A stretch of DNA of 64,000 nucleotides from Bradyrhizobium elkanii USDA 76 (GTDB lineage: Bacteria; Pseudomonadota; Alphaproteobacteria; Rhizobiales; Xanthobacteraceae). A model generated the notes under the pieces. It saw nothing but the letters and a program-made list of their open reading frames with translations. It made no database searches and was not told where the DNA came from. Made by a program: the position numbers and the translations under genes. The DNA is taken from NCBI RefSeq assembly GCF_023278185.1, contig NZ_CP066356.1:6998001-7062000 (forward strand), given 5' to 3'. This document shows, one piece after another, positions 55,859 through 64,000 of the stretch (positions are counted from its first letter, which is position 1; every line of letters starts with the position of its first letter).

Positions 55859-56712
55859 CCATCCACACGCAGCCGGCAGCGATCGACAGCGTCAAGAAAA
55901 GCCTGGTCGCACTCAAGATGCCGCGCGCCCTGGAAATACTGGACACGACGCTCCGCCGCGTCGAGCAGGGTGAGGTCACATGGATCGAAGCGCTTGATCA
56001 GCTGCTGATCGAGGAGCTAACGCTGCGCGACAATCGCCGTGTCAGCACCGCGCTGAGAATGTCGCGCCTGACCACCGTCAAAACGCTCGCCGGCTTCGAC
56101 TTCGCATTCCAGCCGTCCCTCGATCGCAATCGTATCCTGGCTCTTGCCGAATTGAAGTTCATCGACCGCGCAGAGGTGGTCCATCTGCTTGGGCCACCCG
56201 GCACCGGCAAGAGCCATCTCGCGACCGCGCTCGCGGTCGAGGCCGTGAAGGCTGGAAAGAGCGTCGCGTTCGCCACGCTCGCCGATATCGTCACCACCCT
56301 TGCAAAAGCCGAGCGCGAAGGCTCTTTGCGTGAGCGCCTACGGTTCCTTGCCCGCGCCTCCCTCCTTGTCGTCGACGAAATTGGTTACCTTCCAGTCGTG
56401 CCCGGCGGCGGCAACCTGTTCTTCCAGTTGGTCAATGCGCGCTATGAGAAAGGCGCGATGATCTTGACTTCGAACCGCGGATTCGCCGAATGGGGCGAAG
56501 TTTTTGGCGATCCTGTCGTTGCCACGGCATTGCTTGATCGCCTGCTTCACCACGCCGTTGTCATCCAAATCGAGGGATCGAGTTATCGGCTCCGGCAGCA
56601 CGCCGCTCTGGTGCCGGAAAACGTCCGCTCGCGCCCACTCGCAAACCCGCCGCAGCCCAAGCGCCGCGGCCGCCCGCCTGGAAAGGCCAATGACGATCCC
56701 GATGCCGGCTGA
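55855..56712 (+). CDS. istB: IS21 helper ATPase IstB
   Basis: 285 residues, an AAA+ ATPase that directs IstA to target DNA. Walker A LLGPPGTGKSHLATAL, Walker B LLVVDEIGYLPV, sensor LTSNRGFAEWGEVFGD. The tail is basic and Pro-rich. Confidence 0.95.
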   Translation: MTIHTQPAAIDSVKKSLVALKMPRALEILDTTLRRVEQGEVTWIEALDQLLIEELTLRDNRRVSTALRMSRLTTVKTLAGFDFAFQPSLDRNRILALAELKFIDRAEVVHLLGPPGTGKSHLATALAVEAVKAGKSVAFATLADIVTTLAKAEREGSLRERLRFLARASLLVVDEIGYLPVVPGGGNLFFQLVNARYEKGAMILTSNRGFAEWGEVFGDPVVATALLDRLLHHAVVIQIEGSSYRLRQHAALVPENVRSRPLANPPQPKRRGRPPGKANDDPDAG

Positions 56713-56796
56713 TCCCCGAAACCAAAGTCGTCGCCGTCACCTAGGGAAATTTGGAAGCCCATTCTCACGGAAAGTTCGCCGCCCGTTGACAGCATT

Positions 56797-57810
56797 CCGA
56801 CGGAAGCGCTTTTGGCCCAGATCGCCGTCGCCAAATATGCCGACGGCCTGCCGCTCTACCGGCAGGAGGCGATCTACGCCCGCGACAAGGTCGAGCTAGA
56901 CCGCCAGTTGATGGCGCAATGGATGGGCAAGCTCGGCTTCGAGCTGGAGATCCTGGCCGACTACATCTTCAGCGAGGTCAAGAAGGCCGAACGGGTCTTT
57001 GCCGACGAAACCACTTTGCCGACGCTCGCTCCGGGCTCCGGATCGACGAAAACGGCCTATTTGTGGGCCTATGCCAGGGATGACCGAACGTTTGGCCGCG
57101 ACGGTCCCCCGATGGTGGCTTATCGCTTCGAAGACAGCCGCTCCGGCGAATGCGCGGTCCGGCACCTCAATGGTTATCGCGGCATCCTGCAGGTGGATGG
57201 CTATGCCGCCTATAACAAGCTCGCGCGATCCGATCGCGGCAATGATGGCATCACATTGGCTGGCTGCTGGTCACACTGCCGGCGCAAGTTCTACGAGTTA
57301 CATGTTGCAGGGAGCTCAGAAGTGGCAACGGCGACGGTCGAGCGGATGGCGAAGCTTTGGCAGGTCGAGAAGACCGTGCGCGGTCAAAGCCCCGACGCAC
57401 GCGTCGCCGCGCGCCAGCAAGCCTCCGCGGCGATCGTCGCAGATCTCTTCGACCTCTGGCAGCAGACCTTGCGGCGGATCTCCGGCAAATCAAAACTGGC
57501 TGAGGCGATCCGCTATGCCGTCTCGCGCCGCGCCATCTTCGAGCGCTTCCTGGCCGACGGCCGCATCGAGCTCGACTCCAACATCGTCGAACGCGCCATC
57601 AGGCCACAAACAATTACGAGAAAGAATAGTCTCTTCGCTGGCAGCGACGGCGGCGGACAAACCTGGGCGACTATCGCAACACTGCTGCAGACGGCGAAGA
57701 TGAACAACATCGATCCGTTCGCCTGGCTCGCCGTAACGCTTCAGCGTATCGCCAACGGTTGGCCGAGCAGCGAACTCGACGCGCTTATGCCATGGAACCA
57801 CGCCGCCTGA
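56797..57810 (+). pseudogene. tnpC: IS66 tnpC, 3' part (element D)
   Basis: 338 codons continuing exactly in frame from the 5' part: PTEALLAQIAVAKYADGLPL, FADETTLPTLAPGSGSTKTAY, ILQVDGYAAYNKL and ELDSNIVERAIRPQTITRKN. The catalytic core is intact, so only the IS21 insertion inactivates the gene. Confidence 0.92.
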
Positions 57811-58031
57811 CGGCCTCAGCTTGCCGCTTACGTTCCAAACACGGAGATACCGTGCGAACCACTGGGCGCAGAAGCCGCTCGGAATGAAGTCAAGTCCCGC
57901 GTGTGGTAGGCGGTCGCGTTCCGGCCCATAAAGAGGTTCAGTGCTCTCGGCGCGCCAATCGGTCCGAAAATCAAACGCCTAGAATTTACGACCGTTCGCA
58001 TTTTACTTGCCGATCGCTCGTTGTTTGTAGA

Positions 58032-58232
58032 TCAAGCTAACTTGTTCATCGAACGACTTAACGGCAACTTTCGCCGATGGTAGCCGTAGATCCGAACATC
58101 TTCGCGGATCTGCTCGCTGACCGAGCGCACGATACGTTTCTTCCGCCAGTTCCTGTTGAGATCGATCGGAATGGAATTGCCTCGAGGAACGACAAGAAGA
58201 TCGTTCCGTTCGTTCAAGTAGACATCGTACAT
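58032..58232 (-). CDS. small conserved-looking protein
   Basis: 66 residues: MYDVYLNERNDLLVVPRGNS, then IPIDLNRNWRKKRIVRSVSE and IREDVRIYGYHRRKLP. GAGGA lies about 6 nt before the ATG. The NWRKK-RSVSE-IREDV pattern recurs, from memory, in short Bradyrhizobium proteins. Function unknown. Confidence 0.6.
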   Translation of the reverse strand: MYDVYLNERNDLLVVPRGNSIPIDLNRNWRKKRIVRSVSEQIREDVRIYGYHRRKLPLSRSMNKLA

Positions 58233-58337
58233 TGAAGTCCTCGCTCCAGGTCAACATAAGCCGAAGCCCCAGACCTTTGGTGACTTGGACGACACAGTCT
58301 CAAGAAAGCCGAACAGGGTGCTTTGCTCTCGGAACGC

Positions 58338-58410
58338 CTAGGCTGGCAGGGACGAATTCTGCTTCATCTAGGCAACAGGGACGAAGCTGAAAAACACTTC
58401 AGACTAGGCA
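58338..58410. repeat. short tandem repeat, 2.3 copies
   Basis: CTAGGC-N3-CAGGGACGAA at 58338 and CTAGGC-N2-CAGGGACGAA at 58368 are followed by a partial CTAGGC at 58404. Spacing 30 and 36 bases. Not a CRISPR: no conserved spacing and too few units. Confidence 0.5.
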
Positions 58411-58546
58411 CCGTCTCGATCGGCGGGAGTCGGAGGCCTCGGCTTGGGTTGTTTTAAGCTCGTCGTTCCTAATGGTGCCGACCTATGCAACTAGCCGTGG
58501 CTTTCCGTGCTGCTTGCTTTCTAGTGATCCGGCTGGCGTCTATAAC

Positions 58547-59302
58547 CTAATATCTGTTTCTGGGCTCAGTTGGCATTATCCTGCCCCTCATTTCGGGAGA
58601 CCCCTTTTTGAAATGAAGGAAGTTACAGACATCATAACATTCTACGTCATTCAAGCGGAAGCCATACGACGATATGTGGTTCACCAGAAAGACCGGATCG
58701 AAAGCGAACGCCTTGAACCCGTTGGAACAATCTAATCGAACATAGTCATCCGTGCGCGCCACCCCCTTAACGGTGATGCCACAAAGGTCATAGTATTCAT
58801 GGCGAGCCACCGTTGCCGTCTCGCTCGTCGAAAAGAGCGACAAAGCTAGATCAAAAGGCGCTTTACAGACCAGCGACAGAAATTCCATCGGCGCATCCAT
58901 CGTGCCAATGAAATTAAATGGCAGTATGCAGAGCACCTTTCCATCATATCGGCGCATTATCTCGTCGATTAACCGCGTTCTTTCGAAGAATTTTCTGGCT
59001 TCGCAGCGGATAACCGCTCCTCTCCGATTTTTTAACCGACGCATACGAGGTGGATTTATTTCAATGCCAAGATAATCATTGTCATCGTTCTTAATGCCGA
59101 TAAGGCGGTAGCCACTACAACCTACTTCTATGATCAGCTTGTAGTGGGTCTTGCACAGGAGATCGAGGTAAAATAGTCTCTCACGACGATGAAATTGCCG
59201 CACCTCGGCAGTGAAGTAGCTCGGACGCATGAGACGTACGCCTTCATCGCCTAGGTAGATCGCTCGATTGACTTGCTGGGATCGGAGCGCGGAGGAGTTC
59301 AC
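58547..59302 (-). CDS. SAM-dependent methyltransferase-like protein, last gene of the operon
   Basis: 251 residues. LIIEVGCSGYRLIGIK is a motif I-type SAM loop and YLGIEINPPRMRRLKN fits the acidic motif II strand. KVLCILPFNFIGTMDAPMEF may be the post-II motif with a PF instead of the usual N/D-P-P. Fold assignment is fair but substrate unknown. It overlaps the racemase gene by 4 nt, so it is translated with it and probably modifies the pathway product. Confidence 0.68.
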   Translation of the reverse strand: MNSSALRSQQVNRAIYLGDEGVRLMRPSYFTAEVRQFHRRERLFYLDLLCKTHYKLIIEVGCSGYRLIGIKNDDNDYLGIEINPPRMRRLKNRRGAVIRCEARKFFERTRLIDEIMRRYDGKVLCILPFNFIGTMDAPMEFLSLVCKAPFDLALSLFSTSETATVARHEYYDLCGITVKGVARTDDYVRLDCSNGFKAFAFDPVFLVNHISSYGFRLNDVECYDVCNFLHFKKGSPEMRGRIMPTEPRNRY

Positions 59303-60465
59303 CGGTGCCTCATATCATCTCTTGCGGATGAGACGTAAAGCCTACGGCATCGTCGTCCCATCGCCGTAGTCAATTCGTCGCTCAGCATTTTCGCGGCTGA
59401 TGCCATATCCCCGACCGTCTGCTCGGGGCAGATGAGGTCCACCACTGTACCGGGCGGCGTCCAACTCTCGGGCAGGTCGGTTACGTCAATGGTAATAAGG
59501 TCCATCGAAACGAAGCCGACGATAGGCGCACGACGACCATATATGAAGACATGCCCTCGATTACCCAGAGTACGCGGAAATCCATCTGCATAACCAATCG
59601 CGGCGGTCGCGACCCGCATCCGCTTCTTTACTGTGTAGGACCTGAAGTATCCGATCGCTTCCCCATGCTCGACTTTACGGCATTGAATAATTTGCGTTCG
59701 CAGATGAACAACTTGCATTGGCTTGAAATCGGGATCCTCGGACGTCGAGAAGCCGAAAATTCCTCCACCCGATCTTACGAGGTCAAAATGAAACTCACGT
59801 CCGGCGAACAATCCGGCCGAATTCGATAGGGAAAGATGCGCATTCGGGAATAAGTGGGAAAGTCTGCGAAACCGATTCAGTTGTTGGAGACAAATCTCGT
59901 CTCGCCACTCTGCACAGGCGAGCTGACTCATGAACAGCACGACAGGCAATTCAGATAATCCGCTTCTATTTTCGGCGATTGCGCGCAACTCATCAATGGA
60001 AAACCCCAATCGAGACAGGCCAGTGTCGACATGAATTCCTGCGGGCAGCGCGCGATTGCGAAGTCGGCAATGCCGAAGCCAGGCCTCCAATTGTTCCCTG
60101 CTGTTGAGGATCGGCAGCAAATTGTGCTGCTCGGCCGCCAGCTCCATGCCCGGCAAAGCGCCGTAGAGCATATAGATCCTTGCCGATGATGGCAGCACAT
60201 CGCGCAGGGCGACGCCCTCCTCCACATCAGCGACGAAAAAATGCGCGCAGCCGAGGGAAGCCAGGAAGGGCGCTATACGTGTCGCGCCAAGACCGTAGGC
60301 ATCAGCCTTGAGGACGGCGCCGCAAGCGCTGCGAGGCGCAAGCCCCTGGCACTTCCGATAGTTGGCTTCAATGGCGCTGAGATCAACAATCATGGTCGAT
60401 CTCGACGTCTCGCGAACGGACTCTACAGGTTTATGATAGGGATAGGCTTCGAGACCAATCGGCAT
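59299..60465 (-). CDS. alanine racemase-family PLP enzyme
   Basis: 388 residues, normal length. The PLP lysine is K53 in AVLKADAYGLGA; the second catalytic residue is Y292 in AIGYADGFPR; HVDTGLSRLGF and GFVSMDLITIDVT are family landmarks. The PLP phosphate loop reads VRSGGGIFG instead of VRPGIALYG, and MSQLACAEW replaces the usual MSHLA. The enzyme may therefore act on an amino acid other than alanine. In an operon with an N-hydroxylase it may supply or invert a D-amino acid. Confidence 0.88.
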   Translation of the reverse strand: MPIGLEAYPYHKPVESVRETSRSTMIVDLSAIEANYRKCQGLAPRSACGAVLKADAYGLGATRIAPFLASLGCAHFFVADVEEGVALRDVLPSSARIYMLYGALPGMELAAEQHNLLPILNSREQLEAWLRHCRLRNRALPAGIHVDTGLSRLGFSIDELRAIAENRSGLSELPVVLFMSQLACAEWRDEICLQQLNRFRRLSHLFPNAHLSLSNSAGLFAGREFHFDLVRSGGGIFGFSTSEDPDFKPMQVVHLRTQIIQCRKVEHGEAIGYFRSYTVKKRMRVATAAIGYADGFPRTLGNRGHVFIYGRRAPIVGFVSMDLITIDVTDLPESWTPPGTVVDLICPEQTVGDMASAAKMLSDELTTAMGRRCRRLYVSSARDDMRHR

Positions 60466-60496
60466 ATGTCATCTCATCACGCCACGCCGACGACAA

Positions 60497-61561
60497 TCAA
60501 TGGTGAGAATACAGTGATCGAATTGCCTCTTCCGCGCACGCGGGCCCAAAACGAAACCCGTTACCTCCACCGCCGCCAACGACATACAGGCCGGCGACAT
60601 CTTGAGCTGGGCGAGAGAACGGGACACCATCGTCAGAATAGCAGTCGCAAAACACACGCGCTGATGCGATCGCGGGAATGTCAGGAGAAAACCATTTTGT
60701 CAGGATTGCGTTGGCGCGTGCGAGATCATCCGAACTGACGTGCAGCCCGCCGGTGTCAGGTCTCACATCCCATTCGTGCGAGGTGAAACTGAACAACCAA
60801 TACCCCTCTTCGATCATAGGGATCAGGAACGCATAGTCATCGAACAAGCCGACCATTGGACAGTTCGTTGTAGGGCGCGCCGCCAAGTGAAGCGCGACGA
60901 CCTTTTTAACTCGCAATCGCGGCCCCTCCGCTAAATGCGCGCGCAACGGTGACTCTGGCAGCCATGGACCGATTGCCAGAACGGCCCGCCTCGCCGAGAG
61001 TTCGCTATCATCAGATGTCTGAAGACTAATATGGCTCGGTCTTTGCCGTATCCGTGCAATCGATGTGCGCTCCCGTATCGAAGTTCCGACAGCCTTGAGC
61101 CGTTGGGCCAGATCCCGAACAATGGAATTGACTGGGCAGTAAGACCCCCGATCCAGCGCCACGACCATATCGCCGGGAATCAAAAATTGCGGCAGCGATA
61201 AAAGCCTCTCCCTCAGCGCAAAAGAAGTCGATGGGGCGGTGCCGACCACACAGCTCATTCGCGTGAGTTCTTCCGGATCGCGCGTCAACCACAATACGTC
61301 GCAGTCTCGACCGCTGGGCCACCCATGGGGATAGATCTCTCGCCAAATCTTTGAACCACGATTGAGGAGGCTTCTTTCCTTTTCATTACGACCGATGTTG
61401 ATTTGGATTCCCGGGGCAAACCCACTGGCACCAGACCCAACGGTCTCTCGATCGAAGATCACGATTCTATCCCGGGGCCGGCTATTCGCTGCAATGAAGG
61501 CGGCACTCAGGCCCATGACGCCCGCGCCCATGACCGCCAGGTCGTAAATGCTGTCGGTCAT
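60497..61561 (-). CDS. DAO-type FAD-dependent oxidoreductase
   Basis: 354 residues, one FAD-binding DAO fold. N-terminal GAGVMGLSAAFIAAN is the dinucleotide motif; GSGASGFAPGIQIN follows as in glycine/D-amino-acid oxidases; the C-terminal GLYVVGGGGGNGFRFGPACAE binds FAD. The family oxidises secondary or primary amines of amino acids. It lies 31 nt before the racemase gene and overlaps the cupin gene by 4 nt. The substrate is inferred to be the N-modified amino acid of this pathway. Confidence 0.88.
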   Translation of the reverse strand: MTDSIYDLAVMGAGVMGLSAAFIAANSRPRDRIVIFDRETVGSGASGFAPGIQINIGRNEKERSLLNRGSKIWREIYPHGWPSGRDCDVLWLTRDPEELTRMSCVVGTAPSTSFALRERLLSLPQFLIPGDMVVALDRGSYCPVNSIVRDLAQRLKAVGTSIRERTSIARIRQRPSHISLQTSDDSELSARRAVLAIGPWLPESPLRAHLAEGPRLRVKKVVALHLAARPTTNCPMVGLFDDYAFLIPMIEEGYWLFSFTSHEWDVRPDTGGLHVSSDDLARANAILTKWFSPDIPAIASARVFCDCYSDDGVPFSRPAQDVAGLYVVGGGGGNGFRFGPACAEEAIRSLYSHH

Positions 61562-61899
61562 CGAGCTCCCTCCCAGGCGATAGACAAAGCGCCCAGAATT
61601 TCGCTGCCGCGATTCTCCAAATAATGGGTTCGATGGGGCTGCAGAAACACCAGATCGCCGGCCTTGATGGCCAATTCTCCATCGTCAGTTATCACACGAC
61701 CTTGGCCGCTCGTGATGCGCCAGATCTCGCAGGAAGAATGGGAATGAGGCGTCGACACAGCGAACGGATCTAGCCGAAATTCGATGAGCTCGACGGGACA
61801 AGGGGTCCGGGATTCGCCGATTTCTTCAACGTGCTGCAAGACGACACCGGGGCTATAGATCGTCATGTCGCCCAGGGCCATCAACCGTGCATTCTTCAT
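61558..61899 (-). CDS. single-domain metal-binding cupin
   Basis: 113 residues from an ATG at 61899 with GGAG before it; 23 more codons are open upstream but overlap the hydroxylase. A clean cupin motif, H52-x-H54-x3-E58 (STPHSHSSCEIW), is followed by GDLVFLQPHRTHYLENRG with H92: the full 3-His/1-Glu metal set. Zinc cupins of this shape catalyse N-N bond formation in hydrazine pathways together with an N-hydroxylase and a MetRS-like protein. That role is a hypothesis here, since no MetRS-like gene is in the window. Other cupin roles are possible. Confidence 0.85.
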   Translation of the reverse strand: MKNARLMALGDMTIYSPGVVLQHVEEIGESRTPCPVELIEFRLDPFAVSTPHSHSSCEIWRITSGQGRVITDDGELAIKAGDLVFLQPHRTHYLENRGSEILGALSIAWEGAR

Positions 61900-61945
61900 G
61901 GCAAACTCCGAAAGATCCAGTTGTCGTGGCAGACTTGTTCGCCGG

Positions 61946-63256
61946 TCAGCAGGCCCTCTCGAAGCCAACGCTACTCCACTCGATGACGCCGGTTCCCGGC
62001 GCGCAATCGTAGGCGACGCGGCCGATGATTGAATTGAGGATTTGCGAAGCGCGCCAAGGAACCAGGCTTAGATTTGTATCGGCAATGCCACGTTGAAGGC
62101 GTGCGCCATTCTGGACGTACAAACGGCACTTTTCGGGACCGTCAAAACGAGCCGAGAACTCCTTGTCGACTACGATTTCTTGAGAGCCACCCGGAGCATT
62201 CAAGACCTTGAGCCGACCTGCGATCGGCTCAAGAAACGATGGGATTTCGGTGCGGTAGCCTGTGGCTAAGACGACAATGTCTGCGACATGTTGTGAAGAA
62301 GTGCCTGTCTTCCGCTGACGCAAATCCAAGCGAAAGGGAGACATGCCCCGCAAGTCTTCGGCCGTGGTGTCCACGTATACCTTTACGTGCGCGGGGTAGG
62401 ACTGTCTATGAACCTCGCGGTCGTACAGCGTATTGTAGATAGCGCGCAGCGTCGAGCAGTTCACGCCATCGCTCGCCAACGATTGTCGCTCAAGAGTTTG
62501 CTTCCGGGCGGCTTCACTCTGGTCAAAGAACCAGTCACCATGTTGCGGAAAGAACCATTCATTGACGAAAGGACTGTCTTCGAGCGCAAATATGCTTGCG
62601 CGGCGCGTCACCCAGGTCAGGGTTCCCAATGGACCGCATGCACCACTGAGGAGATGAAGGAATATCTCAGCCCCGCTTTGGCCGCCGCCTACGACCACGA
62701 CACGCTTGCCGGAAAGCTCACGTCGCCGCAGGAGAAGGGTACTCCCGTGAAACACCTCGTTTGGCGGCGCATTCCTGCCCCACTCAGGAACAGACGGTAC
62801 CCTGCCCACGCCAAGCACAATCGTACCGGTTTGGTACTTGCGGCAATTCGTTATGATATTAAAGGCCTCGCCGCGCAGTTCGACTGCGCTCACGTGCTCG
62901 CCGAATTGGATGTTCGCCAGCTTCGCCGCTGCCCAGCGCAAATAGTCCTCAAATTCACTACGAGTAACAGACGCCAGCCCCCGAACAATAGCTTGATAAA
63001 GTCGCTTCTTATCATGCAAGTAGGCGAGGAAACTGTATGCACTCGTCGGATCAGCCGGTGTGACCAAGTCCTTTAGCGGGCTGGTTTGCATGACGGCACC
63101 TGCCAAAAGCAGACCGGGATGCCACTTTACCTTCTCTGAGCTCTCAAGGACGTTCAACGAAATGTCCAGAATCGGAGCCGCAAGCGCTGCCAGACTCAGA
63201 TTAGCCGGCCCCGCACCGATCGCGATGACGTTATAGCTGTCGGCGTGCTTCAGCAT
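61946..63256 (-). CDS. L-lysine/L-ornithine N-monooxygenase
   Basis: 436 residues, full length. FAD site AIGAGPANLSLAALA; substrate/FAD segment WHPGLLLAGAVMQTSPLKDLVTPADPTSAYSFLAYLH; NADPH site VVVGGGQSGAEIFLHLL; ATGYRTEIPSFLEPI and NLSLVPWRASQILNSIIG near the end. These are the IucD/PvdA/SidA landmarks. It hydroxylates the side-chain amine of lysine or ornithine with NADPH and O2; which one cannot be told from the motifs. It starts 24 nt after the exporter stop. Confidence 0.92.
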   Translation of the reverse strand: MLKHADSYNVIAIGAGPANLSLAALAAPILDISLNVLESSEKVKWHPGLLLAGAVMQTSPLKDLVTPADPTSAYSFLAYLHDKKRLYQAIVRGLASVTRSEFEDYLRWAAAKLANIQFGEHVSAVELRGEAFNIITNCRKYQTGTIVLGVGRVPSVPEWGRNAPPNEVFHGSTLLLRRRELSGKRVVVVGGGQSGAEIFLHLLSGACGPLGTLTWVTRRASIFALEDSPFVNEWFFPQHGDWFFDQSEAARKQTLERQSLASDGVNCSTLRAIYNTLYDREVHRQSYPAHVKVYVDTTAEDLRGMSPFRLDLRQRKTGTSSQHVADIVVLATGYRTEIPSFLEPIAGRLKVLNAPGGSQEIVVDKEFSARFDGPEKCRLYVQNGARLQRGIADTNLSLVPWRASQILNSIIGRVAYDCAPGTGVIEWSSVGFERAC

Positions 63257-63280
63257 CCCATGATCCCTACAAGGAGCCAG

Positions 63281-64000
63281 TCAATGTTCTCGGCTGCCCG
63301 AGAAAACTTGAGTTGCAAGAAGGACTGCATTCGCGACGATAAGCACCATCATGGTTATAAGCAGATTATCGAAGCCGCCGGCCTTCACGATTTGCCCTGC
63401 GATGCATGGAAATCCGAATAGGCCAATGAAGTAGGAGAGCGTGAAGACTTGAGAGGCAATAGCCAACGACGTGCCTTCCGTGTCAGCAATGTACACGACC
63501 ATACTGTTCAGGGTCGAATAGCTGAGACCGTATCCCAGCGCGAACATCATTGTTCCGATGATGTAGTTCGCCGTACTGCCTACATTCACGAAGAGGATGA
63601 ATAGCCCTCCGATAGTGCATATGCTGAGAACCGCGGCTACGCGCTCAAGGCGAAACTTTCCAATTATCGGCGCCACAGCGAACCGCATGAAGACGGCTGT
63701 CAGCGTGAAAACAAGAAAGAATGTGTCGGCAGACTGCGATCGCGATGCAGCATAGAGCGTTTGGAATGTGAAAAGACCGGCGAAGACGCATGCCCCAAGG
63801 CCGATCATGATGATCGGATATCGCGTGTTCGATTTGAGGGCTTTTAGCACGCCTTCCACGTTGAGACGTACAGTTGGCAGTTTGGTCTGAGGAGCGTGCG
63901 CCAGCCCCCTACCGGCGAACTCCAAGAACGTCGCGCCAACGAGACATGCAGCCGCAAATAGGGCGTACACCGCAATGTAGGATCCCGCAGTCACCGCGAC
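63281..64000 (-). CDS. MFS exporter, C-terminal part (5' end outside the window)
   Basis: 240 codons remain of a major facilitator: the last six or seven helices plus a loop (APQTKLPTVRLNVEGVLKALK). FALGYGLSYSTLNSMVVYIAD and VFTLSYFIGLFGFPCIAGQIV are the best helix motifs. The frame is open to the window edge, so a GTG at 63994 is not the real start. First visible gene of the operon; probably exports the pathway product. Confidence 0.85.
   Translation of the reverse strand, partial: VAVTAGSYIAVYALFAAACLVGATFLEFAGRGLAHAPQTKLPTVRLNVEGVLKALKSNTRYPIIMIGLGACVFAGLFTFQTLYAASRSQSADTFFLVFTLTAVFMRFAVAPIIGKFRLERVAAVLSICTIGGLFILFVNVGSTANYIIGTMMFALGYGLSYSTLNSMVVYIADTEGTSLAIASQVFTLSYFIGLFGFPCIAGQIVKAGGFDNLLITMMVLIVANAVLLATQVFSGSREH

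Larger units (their letters stand above)
54429..56791 (+). mobile_element. IS21-family element nested in IS66 D
   Basis: A 2363-bp element. Left end TGTCACTGGGCGGTGAATAC, right end inverted TGTCAACGGGCGGCGAACTT. A 5-bp target duplication GCATT lies at 54424-54428 and 56792-56796. It carries istA and istB. Removing it and one GCATT restores an uninterrupted tnpC reading ...EGGI-PTEALLAQ. Confidence 0.95.
53001..57831 (+). mobile_element. IS66-family element D, split by IS21
   Basis: Ends GTAAGCGATCGGCTATCGGC at 53001 and, inverted, GTAAGCGGCAAGCTGAGGCC at 57831. Flanks CGGAGTGG and GTTCCAAA do not match, so no target duplication. It contains tnpA, tnpB and a tnpC interrupted by an IS21 element. 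Without that 2363-bp insert and its duplication the element would be about 2.46 kb. Confidence 0.92.

Noticed and set aside
58338..58410. Short direct repeats considered as a CRISPR
   Set aside because: Only two full units, uneven spacing and no cas genes.

Overview
The window looks like the symbiotic/accessory chromosome of a nodulating alphaproteobacterium, most likely Bradyrhizobium. The reasons are high GC, a fixN / fixLJ / fixK / hemN block with exact FixK-type boxes (TTGA-N6-TCAA), a type III effector resembling NopP behind a tts box, a groESL operon with a NifA site and a sigma-54 promoter, a lone bioF, and many insertion sequences. No rRNA, tRNA or CRISPR array was recognised. All calls are from reading the sequence; no database was searched.

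Layout. 1-10.8 kb: microaerobic regulon. The 5' part of fixN and a DUF6455 gene lie on the minus strand, followed by small proteins behind FixK boxes, then fixL-fixJ, a tandem universal stress protein, fixK, a hemerythrin and hemN. 11.3-14.2 kb: a candidate small RNA with terminator, then metE under a cobalamin riboswitch. 14.2-18.2 kb: sparse DNA with a secreted protein and a vapB/vapC pair whose toxin is broken. 18.2-26.9 kb: two complete IS66 elements with perfect 8-bp target duplications, nopP, and a decayed IS630. 27.3-30.8 kb: SNase-like protein, beta-carbonic anhydrase, a 30-aa membrane peptide, bioF and a bioD remnant. 31.9-42.3 kb: an intact IS630, scattered hypotheticals, a NYN nuclease-like protein, an Flp-type pilin, an MFS exporter, a LivK-type binding protein, a broken Crp-type regulator and a second copy of the small RNA. 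42.4-45.5 kb: a third IS66 that replaces the front of a sulfotransferase-MFS-acyltransferase operon (45.5-48.3 kb). 48.7-52.7 kb: a near-perfect sigma-54 promoter before small genes, a FkbM methyltransferase and groESL. 53.0-57.8 kb: a fourth IS66 with an IS21 nested in its transposase gene. 58.5-64 kb: a tight minus-strand operon running off the window.

How it works together. FixL (heme-PAS kinase) and FixJ should switch on fixK when oxygen is low. FixK would then act at the boxes before the DUF6455-fixN unit, the small proteins, the stress protein and (imperfect box) hemN. NifA with sigma-54 would drive groESL in nodules. metE would be shut off by cobalamin.

The most novel-looking system is the 58.5-64 kb operon: exporter, lysine/ornithine-type N-monooxygenase, stand-alone metal-ligand cupin, DAO-type flavoenzyme, alanine-racemase-type PLP enzyme and a methyltransferase. 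It reads as a compact pathway from an N-hydroxylated amino acid to a small exported product, possibly containing an N-N bond. The product is unknown.
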